64,000 nt of DNA from Patescibacteria group bacterium (GCA_023263945.1 JALQTW010000001.1:644469-708468), one strand, 5' to 3'. Positions 41,178-49,840 are shown, counted from the first letter of the stretch. Notes: generated by a model not told the origin, from the sequence alone. A program made the numbers and translations.

Positions 41178-42497
41178 ATGTCACCACTCGTCCCCCCTCG
41201 TCCCGATCTCTCCCTCATTGCCATTGTCGGGTACAGCTTTTTAGCGTTTGTGATTGGCGTTGTCTTAACTCCTCTCTTCGTGAAGGCACTGAAACATTTC
41301 AAATTGGGGAAACAACTCCGTGCAGAAGCGGTGGATGGGGGTGATGTGAGTGTGTTTTTATCGCTCCATAAATCAAAAGCAGGCACACCTACTATGGGTG
41401 GCCTCCTCATTTGGGGCTCCATACTCCTGACGGTGCTTATTTCCCGTGCATTGTCCCTGTTTGGAACGGTAGATCACTCCCTCCTGCAACGCGGACAGGT
41501 GTACATCCCTCTCGCTATTCTCGTCATGCTGGGCGTGTTAGGTGCACTCGATGATTATTTGAATATTTTGAGTACTGATTCTGTAAAGTTGAGTGAGTCG
41601 ATCAAGCCTATCAAGAGAATTCTCATGGCAGGAATTCTGTTTGTGGCAGTGGGTGCCTATTATTTTTCCTATGGATTTTCAGATCCCTCTATCGGAAGTA
41701 CGTTACAGAAGTCTCTTCTAGTAATGACATGTGTAGTACTTCTTTTGTTTTTGGGAACATTGTTTGATCTCGGAGGAAAAAAATTGAATGCCACGCTTTC
41801 CCGCCTTCTTATTGGAACGGGTAAAAAAGCAGGCCTCAATGCAATTCCTAAGCTTCTCTTTCTCATCAGTATTGGACTCTTTGCTGCACTCTGGTTTTAT
41901 TTTCGTTTGGATTATCAAACGATCAATGTTCCGTTCGGTCCTCTTATAGGACTTCCGGAAACACTCACACTGGGGTGGCTCTACATTCCTTTCTTCATCT
42001 TTGTTCTCATTGCAACAGCCAACGCGGTGAACGTGACAGATGGACTGGATGGCCTTGCAGGGGGCCTCCTCATTCTTGCATTCTCGGCATTTGGGGTTTT
42101 GGCCTTTATGCAGGGTCTTTTTGTTCTTGCAGGCTTTTGCGGTGTGATTATCGGTTCCATTGCCGCATTCCTCTGGTACAATGTACCACCGGCGCTCTTC
42201 TTCATGGGAGATACAGGGTCTTTGGCTCTTGGTGGCACGCTTGCGGTGATTTCCTTCATGATAGATCAGGTTCTTTTGCTTCCTATCATCGGATTCATCT
42301 TCGTCATGGAAACGTGTTCTGTTCTTCTTCAGCTTGCGAGCAAGAGGCTTCGCAACGGAAAGAAAATTTTCCGCTCCGCGCCCATTCACCATCATTTTGA
42401 AGCACTTGGGTGGGGCGAAAGTAAAGTGACCATGCGCTTTTGGATCATCGGCATGTTCATGGCGCTCATGGGAGTGATTGTGGGATTAAACGGATAA
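41178..42497 (+). CDS. mraY: Phospho-N-acetylmuramoyl-pentapeptide transferase with a long insertion
   Basis: 439 residues against about 320-360 for the family. MraY couples UDP-MurNAc-pentapeptide to undecaprenyl phosphate to form lipid I. Signature blocks: 'HKSKAGTPTMGGLLIWG', 'LGALDDYLNIL', 'NAVNVTDGLDGLAGGLL', 'FMGDTGSLALGGTLA' and 'FRSAPIHHHFEALGWGESKV'. After the DD motif and 'SIKPIKRILMAGILFVAVGA' there is an extra segment (about residues 165-240) with added hydrophobic stretches and a basic loop ('SRLLIGTGKKAGLNA'). TATCAT ends 8 nt before the ATG. The dnaB gene is 50 bp upstream; no other mur genes adjoin. Confidence 0.94.
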   Translation: MSPLVPPRPDLSLIAIVGYSFLAFVIGVVLTPLFVKALKHFKLGKQLRAEAVDGGDVSVFLSLHKSKAGTPTMGGLLIWGSILLTVLISRALSLFGTVDHSLLQRGQVYIPLAILVMLGVLGALDDYLNILSTDSVKLSESIKPIKRILMAGILFVAVGAYYFSYGFSDPSIGSTLQKSLLVMTCVVLLLFLGTLFDLGGKKLNATLSRLLIGTGKKAGLNAIPKLLFLISIGLFAALWFYFRLDYQTINVPFGPLIGLPETLTLGWLYIPFFIFVLIATANAVNVTDGLDGLAGGLLILAFSAFGVLAFMQGLFVLAGFCGVIIGSIAAFLWYNVPPALFFMGDTGSLALGGTLAVISFMIDQVLLLPIIGFIFVMETCSVLLQLASKRLRNGKKIFRSAPIHHHFEALGWGESKVTMRFWIIGMFMALMGVIVGLNG

Positions 42498-42514
42498 TAA
42501 ACAATCGTTGTGGA

Positions 42515-42543
42515 TTGATCGGCATGCTCTTTTCCCCTACACT
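42515..42543 (+). promoter_or_regulatory. Promoter of the gap-fbp operon, leaderless
   Basis: TTGATC (42515-42520), 17-bp spacer, TACACT (42538-42543); the ATG follows after 8 nt. Confidence 0.7.
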
Positions 42544-42551
42544 CCTCGCAC

Positions 42552-43571
42552 ATGGTACGTATTGCTATCAATGGGTACGGACGCATCGGACGCAATGTCC
42601 ACCGTCAGTTCCTGGAGCGCTTTCGCGATGATGTCCAGGTTGTTGCCGTCAATGCATCATCCGAGGCAGACATGCGCGCCTATCTACTAAAATACGATTC
42701 ACTGCACGGTCGTCTTGCAGAGGATGTAACGGTCATTGATGACAATCATTTCCGGGTGAATGGACAGACAGTGCGTGTTGTAAGAGAGAGAGATCCTTCC
42801 AAGTGTCCCTGGAAGGAAGAAAAAGTGGATATTGTCGTGGAGTCCACCGGTAATTTTGAAACAAAAGAGGAAGTGGAAGGTCATCTCAAGGCCGGTGCAC
42901 GAAAAGTTGTTGTGACTGCACCCATGAAAGATGACACGCCCATGTTCGTGAAAGGCGTAAACGAAGAGATTCTGACGAAGGATATGAATATCATTTCCAA
43001 TGCATCGTGCACCACAAACTGTATTGCACCTATCATCAAAATTATGGAGGAGACGTATGGGATCGATCATCTCCTTGTGGGATCTGTTCATGCCTTCACA
43101 GCATCGCAGAATTTGTTGGATAACAAAGCACAGGAGAGCGGTGAACTGAGACGTGCCCGTGCTGCAACGCTCTCCATTATTCCAACCAAGACGGGAGCTG
43201 TAAAAGCGTGTGCAAAGATTTTTCCCCAACTAAAAGGTAAAATTGACGGGATGGCATTCCGCGTTCCGGTTCCCACTGTCAGCTGTGCCTACATGGCGTT
43301 TACGCTCAAACAAGAAACCGATGTAGATTCCGTTCTAAGCGCACTCAAAAAGGCAGCAGCATCTCCGCGAATGAAAGAAGTACTCGCTGTCTCGGAAGAT
43401 CAATGTGTGTCCATCGATTTTCAGACAGATCCCCATTCTTCTATTGTGGATGCTCCGTCCACGAAAGTGGTGGATGGAAAAGCAGTACAGCTCTTAAGCT
43501 GGTACGACAACGAATGGGGCTATGCCATGCGTGTGACGGAAATGACATTGCTTCTTGGAAAAAACCTCTAA
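42552..43571 (+). CDS. gap: Glyceraldehyde-3-phosphate dehydrogenase, GapB-like cofactor loop
   Basis: 339 residues. 'AINGYGRIGRNVHRQF' dinucleotide fold, catalytic Cys153 in 'ISNASCTTNCIAP', His179 in 'GSVHAFTASQ', 'RRARAATLSIIPTKTGAVKA' and 'WYDNEWGYAMRV'. In NAD-specific enzymes the strand after the first helix reads N-D, the Asp binding the adenosine ribose; here it is Asn34-Ala-Ser-Ser, as in Bacillus GapB (INAS), which prefers NADP. This and the fbp gene 2 bp downstream suggest a gluconeogenic enzyme. The substitution is seen in the sequence; the cofactor preference is inferred. Leaderless promoter upstream. Confidence 0.93.
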   Translation: MVRIAINGYGRIGRNVHRQFLERFRDDVQVVAVNASSEADMRAYLLKYDSLHGRLAEDVTVIDDNHFRVNGQTVRVVRERDPSKCPWKEEKVDIVVESTGNFETKEEVEGHLKAGARKVVVTAPMKDDTPMFVKGVNEEILTKDMNIISNASCTTNCIAPIIKIMEETYGIDHLLVGSVHAFTASQNLLDNKAQESGELRRARAATLSIIPTKTGAVKACAKIFPQLKGKIDGMAFRVPVPTVSCAYMAFTLKQETDVDSVLSALKKAAASPRMKEVLAVSEDQCVSIDFQTDPHSSIVDAPSTKVVDGKAVQLLSWYDNEWGYAMRVTEMTLLLGKNL

Positions 43572-43573
43572 TC

Positions 43574-44500
43574 ATGCCTTGTAAGAATCCTGAACGGCCC
43601 TCTCTGAACTCTCATCTCTTTCATGCAGAAACAGAAACAGAAGTGAGGCATCTTCTGAATGATATCGCTCGAGCTGGAAAATATATTCACTATGCACTGC
43701 AGACGTCCGATACCGGCCTTGCAGGCTCCCAAAACACGTCCGGAGAGGAGCAGCTGAAACTAGACGTGATCAGTAATAACATCGTGGAAGAGGAGCTCTG
43801 CGAGAGCCATCTTGTGTATGCCTATGCGTCGGAAGAAAAAGGAGCAATAGAACCTCTTCGTGACGGTGCACCTTTCTTCGTTGCGTTCGATCCGCTCGAT
43901 GGTTCCTCTCTTGTGGATGCAAATCTGTCCATCGGTTCTATCTTTGGCATTTATCGTGGCGATCCTATGGGAAAAACACCACGCGAGCAGGTTGCCGCCC
44001 TGTATCTTGTCTATGGTCCGCGTACAATTTTGGTTTATAGTACAGGAAAAGGAGTCCATGCGTTCTATCTGAATGACGTTGGTGAATTTCTTCTCCTTGA
44101 AAAAGATTTAACGATTGGCGATACAGTGAAGACGTATGCTCCTGGTAATTTGCGTGCTGTTACAGATACTCCTGCGTATCGAAAGGTTATGGAGAGCTGG
44201 CTAGATGAAGGAATAACACTTCGTTATTCGGGAGGGATGGTGCCGGATATTCATCATATCTTGATCAAAGGAGGAGGAATTTTCACAAACATTGGAGGAA
44301 ACAAGTATCCCCAAGGAAAACTTCGTCTTCTCTATGAATGCGGTCCGTTTGCGTACATCGTGGAACAGGCTGGAGGCGGATCTTCGAATGGAGAAAGATC
44401 AATCCTCGATATCACAATCACAGAGCTCGATCAACGAACCCCCATCATCATCGGGTCCAAGAAAGAGGTCAATCGTGTTGCAAAAGTCCTGAAACCTTAA
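43574..44500 (+). CDS. fbp: Fructose-1,6-bisphosphatase, class I
   Basis: 308 residues from MPCKNPERPSL, 2 bp after the gap stop, so certainly co-transcribed. Class I motifs: 'LDVISNNIVEEEL', 'YAYASEEKG', metal site 'FFVAFDPLDGSSLVDANLS', 'GSIFGIYR', 'YSGGMVPDIHHILIKGGGIF' and 'LLYECGPFAYIVEQAGGGSS'. It removes the 1-phosphate of fructose-1,6-bisphosphate, the committing step of gluconeogenesis. A long open frame upstream overlaps gap out of frame and is not used. Ends overlapping the convergent 44497 gene by 4 bp. Confidence 0.94.
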   Translation: MPCKNPERPSLNSHLFHAETETEVRHLLNDIARAGKYIHYALQTSDTGLAGSQNTSGEEQLKLDVISNNIVEEELCESHLVYAYASEEKGAIEPLRDGAPFFVAFDPLDGSSLVDANLSIGSIFGIYRGDPMGKTPREQVAALYLVYGPRTILVYSTGKGVHAFYLNDVGEFLLLEKDLTIGDTVKTYAPGNLRAVTDTPAYRKVMESWLDEGITLRYSGGMVPDIHHILIKGGGIFTNIGGNKYPQGKLRLLYECGPFAYIVEQAGGGSSNGERSILDITITELDQRTPIIIGSKKEVNRVAKVLKP

Positions 44501-44811
44501 TTCCAGAAAGCCTGATTGAGGGCTTTTGGAAGAACATCGTCTAATGTCGCGTCCACATCGGCGTCTTTCACTTTGCCTTCCAGACGGTAAATCCGCTTCA
44601 TACTGCGATACGTTCCCCATGGGTACGTTTCACGCCCGTGTGTACGTCGTCCCTTCTTTTCATCCTTGTCATTTGATGGCGGAGCAACCACTTTCTTCAG
44701 AACAGGAATCCCCTCCTTTGCCCATTCCACACGTCCAACAACAGTACGTGTTTCAGGATCCACATAAACAAAGTCATCATCCTTCCAAACGAGTGACGGT
44801 GTATCGGTCAT
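44497..44811 (-). CDS. Small charged hypothetical protein
   Basis: 104 residues, soluble. 'DFVYVDPETRTVVGRVEWA' near the N-terminus reads as a beta hairpin; a basic, disordered stretch follows ('DKDEKKGRRTHGRET') and then a helical end 'DVDATLDDVLPKALNQAF'. No family recognised. Its ATG overlaps the stop of the upstream polyproline membrane protein (ATGA), so the two are translated together. Confidence 0.6.
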   Translation of the reverse strand: MTDTPSLVWKDDDFVYVDPETRTVVGRVEWAKEGIPVLKKVVAPPSNDKDEKKGRRTHGRETYPWGTYRSMKRIYRLEGKVKDADVDATLDDVLPKALNQAFWN

Positions 44812-45404
44812 GGCTGAGAGAAGAGATTATGATCCTCCGGTGGTGGTGGTGGTGGAGGTGGTGGTGGAGGTGGAAGGGGTTCTTCTTCCTCATGCTTCTT
44901 CGCTATCTGCTTGGCAGGCGACTGCACTTCTGGATGACGGAACAGTTCCTGTACTTCATTCCTTTGTTGCTCTTGGTGACGAAGGAAGGAATAGAGACAA
45001 GCAACAATACTGCCGACCAATGAGACATACATGCCGAAGCGAATTTCCGCGCGCGTGACTTCAAAAGTGACACGCAAGAGAACCGTAAGTGCTGCGAGCA
45101 AAAGAATGACACTGATGCCACAGAGAAGAAGGCGCACATAGTTTCGTGACGATTTGCGAATGATAATAGGTCCTCCGGCAAGAGGAGAGAGGGTCATCAC
45201 GAGGAGAAACACCTGAATGAGAAAGACAGATCCTCCAATATAGGACGTATAGAATCCAAACCCACTCCATACGCTTTCACTGCCAAACCAGAGACCGCCA
45301 AACCAGGGCAGAAAGACGCCAATAGCTGTCAGAAGGATTCCTGAGTGGAGTATCTTCTCTTCAAGCTCCATCGTGCGGAAGGCACGGGCAATTTTTGCAA
45401 ACAT
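44808..45404 (-). CDS. Membrane protein with a C-terminal polyproline tract
   Basis: 198 residues. Four hydrophobic segments (about 19-40, 50-72, 86-108, 118-135) are followed by a cytosolic tail of about 55 residues ending in EEEEPL, a run of 12 Pro, then EDHNLFSQP. The run is encoded by a GGT/GGA-rich tract on the plus strand. Such a run needs elongation factor P and may be length-variable. The start at 45404 is preferred because TATACT ends 7 nt before it on the minus strand. Function unknown; it is coupled to the 104-residue gene downstream and divergent from nadK. Confidence 0.65.
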   Translation of the reverse strand: MFAKIARAFRTMELEEKILHSGILLTAIGVFLPWFGGLWFGSESVWSGFGFYTSYIGGSVFLIQVFLLVMTLSPLAGGPIIIRKSSRNYVRLLLCGISVILLLAALTVLLRVTFEVTRAEIRFGMYVSLVGSIVACLYSFLRHQEQQRNEVQELFRHPEVQSPAKQIAKKHEEEEPLPPPPPPPPPPPPEDHNLFSQP

Positions 45405-45444
45405 CAGGTAAAGTATAGCAGATTTTGCATGCCATTCCATTGCC

Positions 45445-46326
45445 ATGAAGAGCCTCTTTCAGACCATTGGGATTACCGCGCATAGCGAGCTTGCAGGGCG
45501 CGATCAGACGATTTTGGATGTCGTACGACTGGTCGAAAAAAGTGGTGCAACTGTGTATTTGGATCCCAAGCGTTGTTCGCTTCCCAGTTTGAAAAAATAT
45601 ACTTGCTATAAGAGTGTGTCCGATGTTGATCTCCTCATTGTTATTGGCGGCGATGGCACGATTCTTCGTGCTATTCGTGAGATGAAAGAGAAGCCCGTTC
45701 CCATTCTCTCCGTCAATCGCGGACGAGTAGGATTTCTTGCGGAGGTGCCGCTTGAGACCATGCAGAAAGATCTTCCACTTCTCCTCTCTGGAAAAGGACA
45801 AATGGAGGAACGAAATCTTCTTCACGTCACGGCCATGCGTGGGAAGAAGACACTCATCTCGACCCATGTCCTCAATGAAGCGGTTATTTCCCAAGGAGCT
45901 ATTTCCCGTCTCATGGATCTCAAAGCATCCGTCATGGGAGAGCAACTCACGGTCTTTCATGCTGATGGCGTCATTATTGCAACACCAACAGGATCCACTG
46001 CGTATTCGCTTGCAGCAGGAGGGCCCATTGTGCATCCCACAATGAAAGCGATGATTCTCACTCCTATCAATCCGCATAGTTTCTCCCAAAAGCCTCTTGT
46101 TCTTCCGGCGCATCAGGATGTGTCCATTGAAGTGTGGTCCAAACCGAACAAGTACAAAGATTTTGAGGTGAGTCTCACGCTGGACGGACAAATGTACATT
46201 TCTCTCAAACGCGGTGATACGGTGCATGCAAAAGTGGACGGCACCACGGTTTCCTTTGTAAGGCGAAAGACCGATACGTTCTTCGACACACTGAGAAATA
46301 AGTTGAAGTGGGGGGAAGGGCTTTAG
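45445..46326 (+). CDS. nadK: NAD kinase
   Basis: 293 residues. 'LLIVIGGDGTILRAIREMKE' holds the GGDGT motif, followed by 'ILSVNRGRVGFLAEV', 'HADGVIIATPTGSTAYSLAA' with 'GGPIVHPTMKAMILTPINPH', and 'SFSQKPLVLPAH'. NadK phosphorylates NAD to NADP. Its presence fits the NADP-type GAPDH predicted a little upstream, though the two are not in one operon. It begins divergently from the polyproline membrane protein and ends in half of a heptamer repeat. Confidence 0.94.
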   Translation: MKSLFQTIGITAHSELAGRDQTILDVVRLVEKSGATVYLDPKRCSLPSLKKYTCYKSVSDVDLLIVIGGDGTILRAIREMKEKPVPILSVNRGRVGFLAEVPLETMQKDLPLLLSGKGQMEERNLLHVTAMRGKKTLISTHVLNEAVISQGAISRLMDLKASVMGEQLTVFHADGVIIATPTGSTAYSLAAGGPIVHPTMKAMILTPINPHSFSQKPLVLPAHQDVSIEVWSKPNKYKDFEVSLTLDGQMYISLKRGDTVHAKVDGTTVSFVRRKTDTFFDTLRNKLKWGEGL

Positions 46327-46366
46327 AAGTTATTAGTTTTTGGTTTTTGGTTATTGGTTATTGGAT
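46327..46366 (+). repeat. Single heptamer-repeat arm (GTTATTA/GTTTTTG/GTTATTG)
   Basis: Directly after the nadK stop: GTTATTA GTTTTTG GTTTTTG GTTATTG GTTATTG. No complementary arm lies before the convergent purA, so this is a half-element. Confidence 0.75.
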
Positions 46367-46377
46367 TGAAGGAATCT

Positions 46378-47589
46378 TTATTTCACAATCATTTGCTCTC
46401 TCCCCGGCCCTGTTCCGATCAATGATACGGGTACCTTCGTTTCTTTTTCGATGAAGGCAATGAAGTCTTGTGCTTGTTTGGGTAGCGCATCGAAGGATGT
46501 GACACCAACAGTGGAGGTTTTCCATCCTGGCATTTCTTTGTAGACAGGTTTTCCGTTCTTCTCGGCAATACCGATAGGAATAACGTCTTCTTCATCCAAC
46601 ACATCCAGCTTCGTGATATTCCAGCAGGTAAGTCCATTGATGGCCGCTGCTGTCTGAAGATCTGGAAGATGGAGCCAGCCGCAGCGCCGTGGGCGACCTG
46701 TTGTGGCGCCGTACTCCCCTCCCCGCTCACGCAGCCTGTTTCCTGTTTCGCCTGTCACCTCTGTGAGAAAATTGCCGCCACCCACACGTGTGCAGTAGGC
46801 CTTCGCAACACCAATGACTCCAGTCAGTGCTTTGGGAGGAAAGCCCAATCCTTGTAACGCTCCTGCAGCCGTTGTATTGCTGGATGTGACAAACGGATAT
46901 GTTCCATGATCGAGATCTAACAGTGTCGCTTGTGCACCTTCAATCAAAATCCTCTTTCCGAGTGATGCATGGAGGCGAGGAATGACATCTGTATCAATGC
47001 ATGATGCGAGGATTGAGGATGCTTTTTCGACAATATCGCATTCTTGATCTGTGTTCAAAGAAACACCGTATCGTTTCTGGATGTCGTCCTTTCGAGCATT
47101 CAACTCTACCTGTAATTCTTTCTTATTGAAATTCGCGAGCAAGCCCATTCTGATTCCGCGTCGTTCTGCTTTGTCCATATAGGCAGGGCCAATCCCCCGC
47201 TTTGTGGTACCGATGCTTGCCCCTCCTTTACTGCGTTCTGTTTCCAGTGCAGCATCAATCTCTTTATGGAATTCAAAAAGAATATGGGCGGATTTGGAAA
47301 TGATAAGGCGATCCCTCACCTCAATTTCTGCTTTTTCGAGTGTCTCTATTTCTTCTAGAAGAGTCGGAAGATGGATGACCATCCCCGCTCCCAAAAAGAT
47401 CGGTTTCTTTGGATGCAGAGATCCTGCTGGAAGCAGATGAAAGACGTGTTTCTTGCCATCAACAACAATTGTGTGTCCTGCATTGGCTCCACCGGATGCA
47501 CGTGCAATCACGTCAAAATGCTCCGTGAGGATATCAATCACTTTGCCTTTTCCTTCATCTCCCCACTGCGCCCCAATGACTGCTGTCAT
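46378..47589 (-). CDS. purA: Adenylosuccinate synthetase
   Basis: 403 residues from MTAVIGAQWGDEGKGKVID, the conserved N-terminus with the GTP-binding loop. Other blocks: 'SGGANAGHTIVVDGKK' with the catalytic His, 'IGTTKRGIGPAYMDKAERRG', 'GAQATLLDLDHGTYPFVTSS' and 'RCGWLHLPDLQTAAAINGLT'. PurA joins IMP and aspartate in AMP synthesis. A GTG at 47617-47619 in frame (TATCCT 6 nt before it) would add ten residues and is an alternative leaderless start. Faces nadK convergently. Confidence 0.95.
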   Translation of the reverse strand: MTAVIGAQWGDEGKGKVIDILTEHFDVIARASGGANAGHTIVVDGKKHVFHLLPAGSLHPKKPIFLGAGMVIHLPTLLEEIETLEKAEIEVRDRLIISKSAHILFEFHKEIDAALETERSKGGASIGTTKRGIGPAYMDKAERRGIRMGLLANFNKKELQVELNARKDDIQKRYGVSLNTDQECDIVEKASSILASCIDTDVIPRLHASLGKRILIEGAQATLLDLDHGTYPFVTSSNTTAAGALQGLGFPPKALTGVIGVAKAYCTRVGGGNFLTEVTGETGNRLRERGGEYGATTGRPRRCGWLHLPDLQTAAAINGLTCWNITKLDVLDEEDVIPIGIAEKNGKPVYKEMPGWKTSTVGVTSFDALPKQAQDFIAFIEKETKVPVSLIGTGPGREQMIVK

Positions 47590-47636
47590 GGGCCCAAGTG
47601 CTTTGAGGAGCGTGTCCACAGGCGCAGGATAGCAGA

Positions 47637-48437
47637 TCAGTTCTTCAAAAACGAGTCGATCATGCGCTCCTGATCACTCCGAAATTCCAATGCAACACCA
47701 GTACAGAACGGATGTTTCTTACACTGATCAATCAGTGGTGTGATCACCGAGAGTCCATCCCTTCCTGCAAAGAGTGCTTCGTGCGGTTCGAACGCAGACA
47801 CATCGTTCATCAGTTTCTCTCCTTCCGGAATGTACGGTGGATTACTCACAACGAAGAAGGGTTCCTGAAGATCTAAAACAGGCCCCAGAAGGGGGCCATG
47901 ACGAAAATCAATCTGTGCATCGTTTCCCCAGGCGTTTCGAATGGCAATGGCCAGTGCTTCGATCGAAATATCTGTTGCGATGATGGGGAGAGAAGGAAAC
48001 TGATGAGCAAGGATGATGGCAATGGCACCGCTTCCTGTACCGATATCCACAATCACCGTAGGATTGTCCTCTTTCAGAATCCATGACTTCGCAAGAATCC
48101 CACTGTCTGTTTCTTTTCGCTGTGCTTTTTTGGTGAGTAGTGTTTCTTTGGTGACATCAATGAGTCCTTCTGTGGCCGGGCGCGGGATGAGAACGGCAGG
48201 ACTCACACCAAAGGACATACCATAAAATTCTTTCTTCCCAAGAATATACGCAACGGGTTCCCCTTTTTTTCTTCGCTTGCAAAAATCTTTGAAATGAATG
48301 GTCTGCTCTGAAGAAAGCGATTCCTTGGATCGTGCAAGAAGAACACTCCGCGGAACATGCAGCACATCCGAAAGGAGGAGTTCCGCATCCAGTTTTTCAA
48401 CACCGGCCTGTTTGAGGGAGTCGGCGATGCTGGGCAT
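47637..48437 (-). CDS. prmC: Release factor glutamine methyltransferase PrmC
   Basis: 266 residues from MPSIADSLKQAGV. N-terminal helical domain 'VEKLDAELLLSDVLHVPRS', then 'PVAYILGKKEFYGMSFGVSP' with 'AVLIPRPATEGLIDV', the SAM motif 'IVDIGTGSGAIAIILAHQFP' and the catalytic 'PFFVVSNPPYIPEGEKL'. PrmC methylates the GGQ glutamine of release factors. The start at 48437 is supported by family length and TAGTAT 7 nt upstream (AGAGGA also overlaps there). prfA is not adjacent. Divergent from the glycosyltransferase with 22 bp between the start codons. Confidence 0.93.
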   Translation of the reverse strand: MPSIADSLKQAGVEKLDAELLLSDVLHVPRSVLLARSKESLSSEQTIHFKDFCKRRKKGEPVAYILGKKEFYGMSFGVSPAVLIPRPATEGLIDVTKETLLTKKAQRKETDSGILAKSWILKEDNPTVIVDIGTGSGAIAIILAHQFPSLPIIATDISIEALAIAIRNAWGNDAQIDFRHGPLLGPVLDLQEPFFVVSNPPYIPEGEKLMNDVSAFEPHEALFAGRDGLSVITPLIDQCKKHPFCTGVALEFRSDQERMIDSFLKN

Positions 48438-48459
48438 ATCCTCTATACTACACCCCGCT

Positions 48460-49536
48460 ATGCGTATCGCTATCGATTGTCGGTTTGCAGCACTTCCCGC
48501 AGGCATCGGACGATTTACCCGAGAAGTGGTTCTTGAACTTGTGAAGCGGCGGGATCCCTGGTCATATGCACTCATTCTTCCTTCGGAAGCAGAAGCGTGG
48601 GCGGCTTCTCTTCCTGTTCAGGTTCCATCGGTCATGATCTCTTCACGACATTACTCGCCTGCGGAACAGTGGACCATTCCCCGTGCACTTCGAACACTTC
48701 AAGCAGATCTTCTCTTTGCACCGCAGTTCAATGTTCCGTTTTTTTTCAGAAAACCATACATCGTAACGATTCATGATCTCATTCTTCATCACTATCCCAA
48801 TCAGGCATCCTTTCTCAAGCGTGCACTCTACCGTATTCTTTTTTCCAGATCTGTTCGCAGAGCGAAGTCCATTATCACGATCAGTCACAGGACAGAGAAA
48901 GATCTTATAGAGCTCATGGGACGACGAGTGCAAAAAAAGATTCACGTTGTTCCCCTTGGGGTTTCATCGGAATTCCATGCGGTAACGCAAGAAGAGCAAA
49001 ACCGTCTTCGCTCGACGTATAAGATTCATCGTCCGTTCCTTCTCTATATAGGAGGGGCAAAAGAACACAAAAATGTACAGATGCTCATCGACGCATTTTC
49101 AGCTGTAGAAAGCCCTTCGCATGATCTACTCTTGATCATCAGCGGACCAGAAGCGGGTGATTTACGGCTTGCACCACACGTCACACTTCTTCGGAATGTG
49201 TCAGATCGCGAACTTCCCGCCTTTCTCACTGTTGCATCAGCGTATGTCACTGCAACAAAAGAAGAAGGCTTCGGTCTCCCGCTTTTGGAAGCCATGGCAT
49301 GCGGATGCCCGGTTCTTGCGTGCTCTCTTCCTGTCTTCCAGGAACTCTTCCAGGGACATGTGCGTCTTGTGTCACCTGATCAGAAATCTCTCACCGAAGG
49401 AATGAAAAGAATGATCCAGAATTCTTCCTCACAAGAAGAACGCAAGAAAGCTCGACAATTTGCAGAATCTTTCACATGGCAAAGAACAGCAGAAAAGATT
49501 GCGGAAGAAATCGCACGGGTAAGTGGAATCCGCTAG
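48460..49536 (+). CDS. Family 1 (GT-B) glycosyltransferase
   Basis: 358 residues from MRIAIDCRFAALPAGIGRFT. GT4-family pattern: 'LLFAPQFNVPFFF', 'IVTIHDLILHHYP', 'AKSIITISHRTEKDLIELMG', 'HVVPLGVSSEFHAV', 'PFLLYIGGAKEHKNVQMLID' and the donor site 'ATKEEGFGLPLLEAMACGCP' with the EX7E motif. It transfers a sugar from an activated donor, likely for surface polysaccharide. Upstream open frame overlapping prmC is ignored because this ATG begins at the conserved first strand; TATACT lies 10 nt upstream of it. Confidence 0.92.
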   Translation: MRIAIDCRFAALPAGIGRFTREVVLELVKRRDPWSYALILPSEAEAWAASLPVQVPSVMISSRHYSPAEQWTIPRALRTLQADLLFAPQFNVPFFFRKPYIVTIHDLILHHYPNQASFLKRALYRILFSRSVRRAKSIITISHRTEKDLIELMGRRVQKKIHVVPLGVSSEFHAVTQEEQNRLRSTYKIHRPFLLYIGGAKEHKNVQMLIDAFSAVESPSHDLLLIISGPEAGDLRLAPHVTLLRNVSDRELPAFLTVASAYVTATKEEGFGLPLLEAMACGCPVLACSLPVFQELFQGHVRLVSPDQKSLTEGMKRMIQNSSSQEERKKARQFAESFTWQRTAEKIAEEIARVSGIR

Positions 49537-49546
49537 AATACTTCTG

Positions 49547-49840
49547 ATGGAACATGTGAGATCGGTCCTGCCGGCAGTCCTCAGGAAGCGCGGGGTGCTG
49601 GAACATGCGATGGCAAGTCTTGTTCTTGTCCGTGCTGCGTCTCTCCTGAAAAGAGATTTCCCAAAGCTTGAGGGACGCCTTCGCGTCAAGTCGTTTGATG
49701 AACAGGGCGTGCTTACGATTGTTGCCAAAGATAGCGTTGCGCTCGCGCTTCTTCGGCTGCGTACAGAGAGCCTTACACACACCTTAGAGCGATCTTTTGA
49801 GGGTCAACTTTCTCTTCGCATTGTTGCAAAAAGAGGCTAA
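49547..49840 (+). CDS. DciA-like (DUF721) protein
   Basis: 97 residues from MEHVRSVLPAVLRKRG, 10 bp after the glycosyltransferase gene. The layout, an N-terminal helix then a beta-alpha KH-like part ('LEGRLRVKSFDEQGVLTIVA', 'LALLRLRTESLTHTLERSF', 'GQLSLRIVAKRG'), matches DUF721/DciA in length and order. DciA loads DnaB at the origin in bacteria lacking DnaC or DnaI. The similarity is of pattern and I am not certain. If right, it provides the loader for the DnaB encoded about 10 kb upstream. Confidence 0.6.
   Translation: MEHVRSVLPAVLRKRGVLEHAMASLVLVRAASLLKRDFPKLEGRLRVKSFDEQGVLTIVAKDSVALALLRLRTESLTHTLERSFEGQLSLRIVAKRG

Noticed and set aside
43403..43573. Longer fbp start overlapping gap
   Set aside because: The extra 57 codons overlap the conserved end of gap in another frame and give a Cys-rich, non-FBPase sequence; the ATG 2 bp after the gap stop fits an operon.
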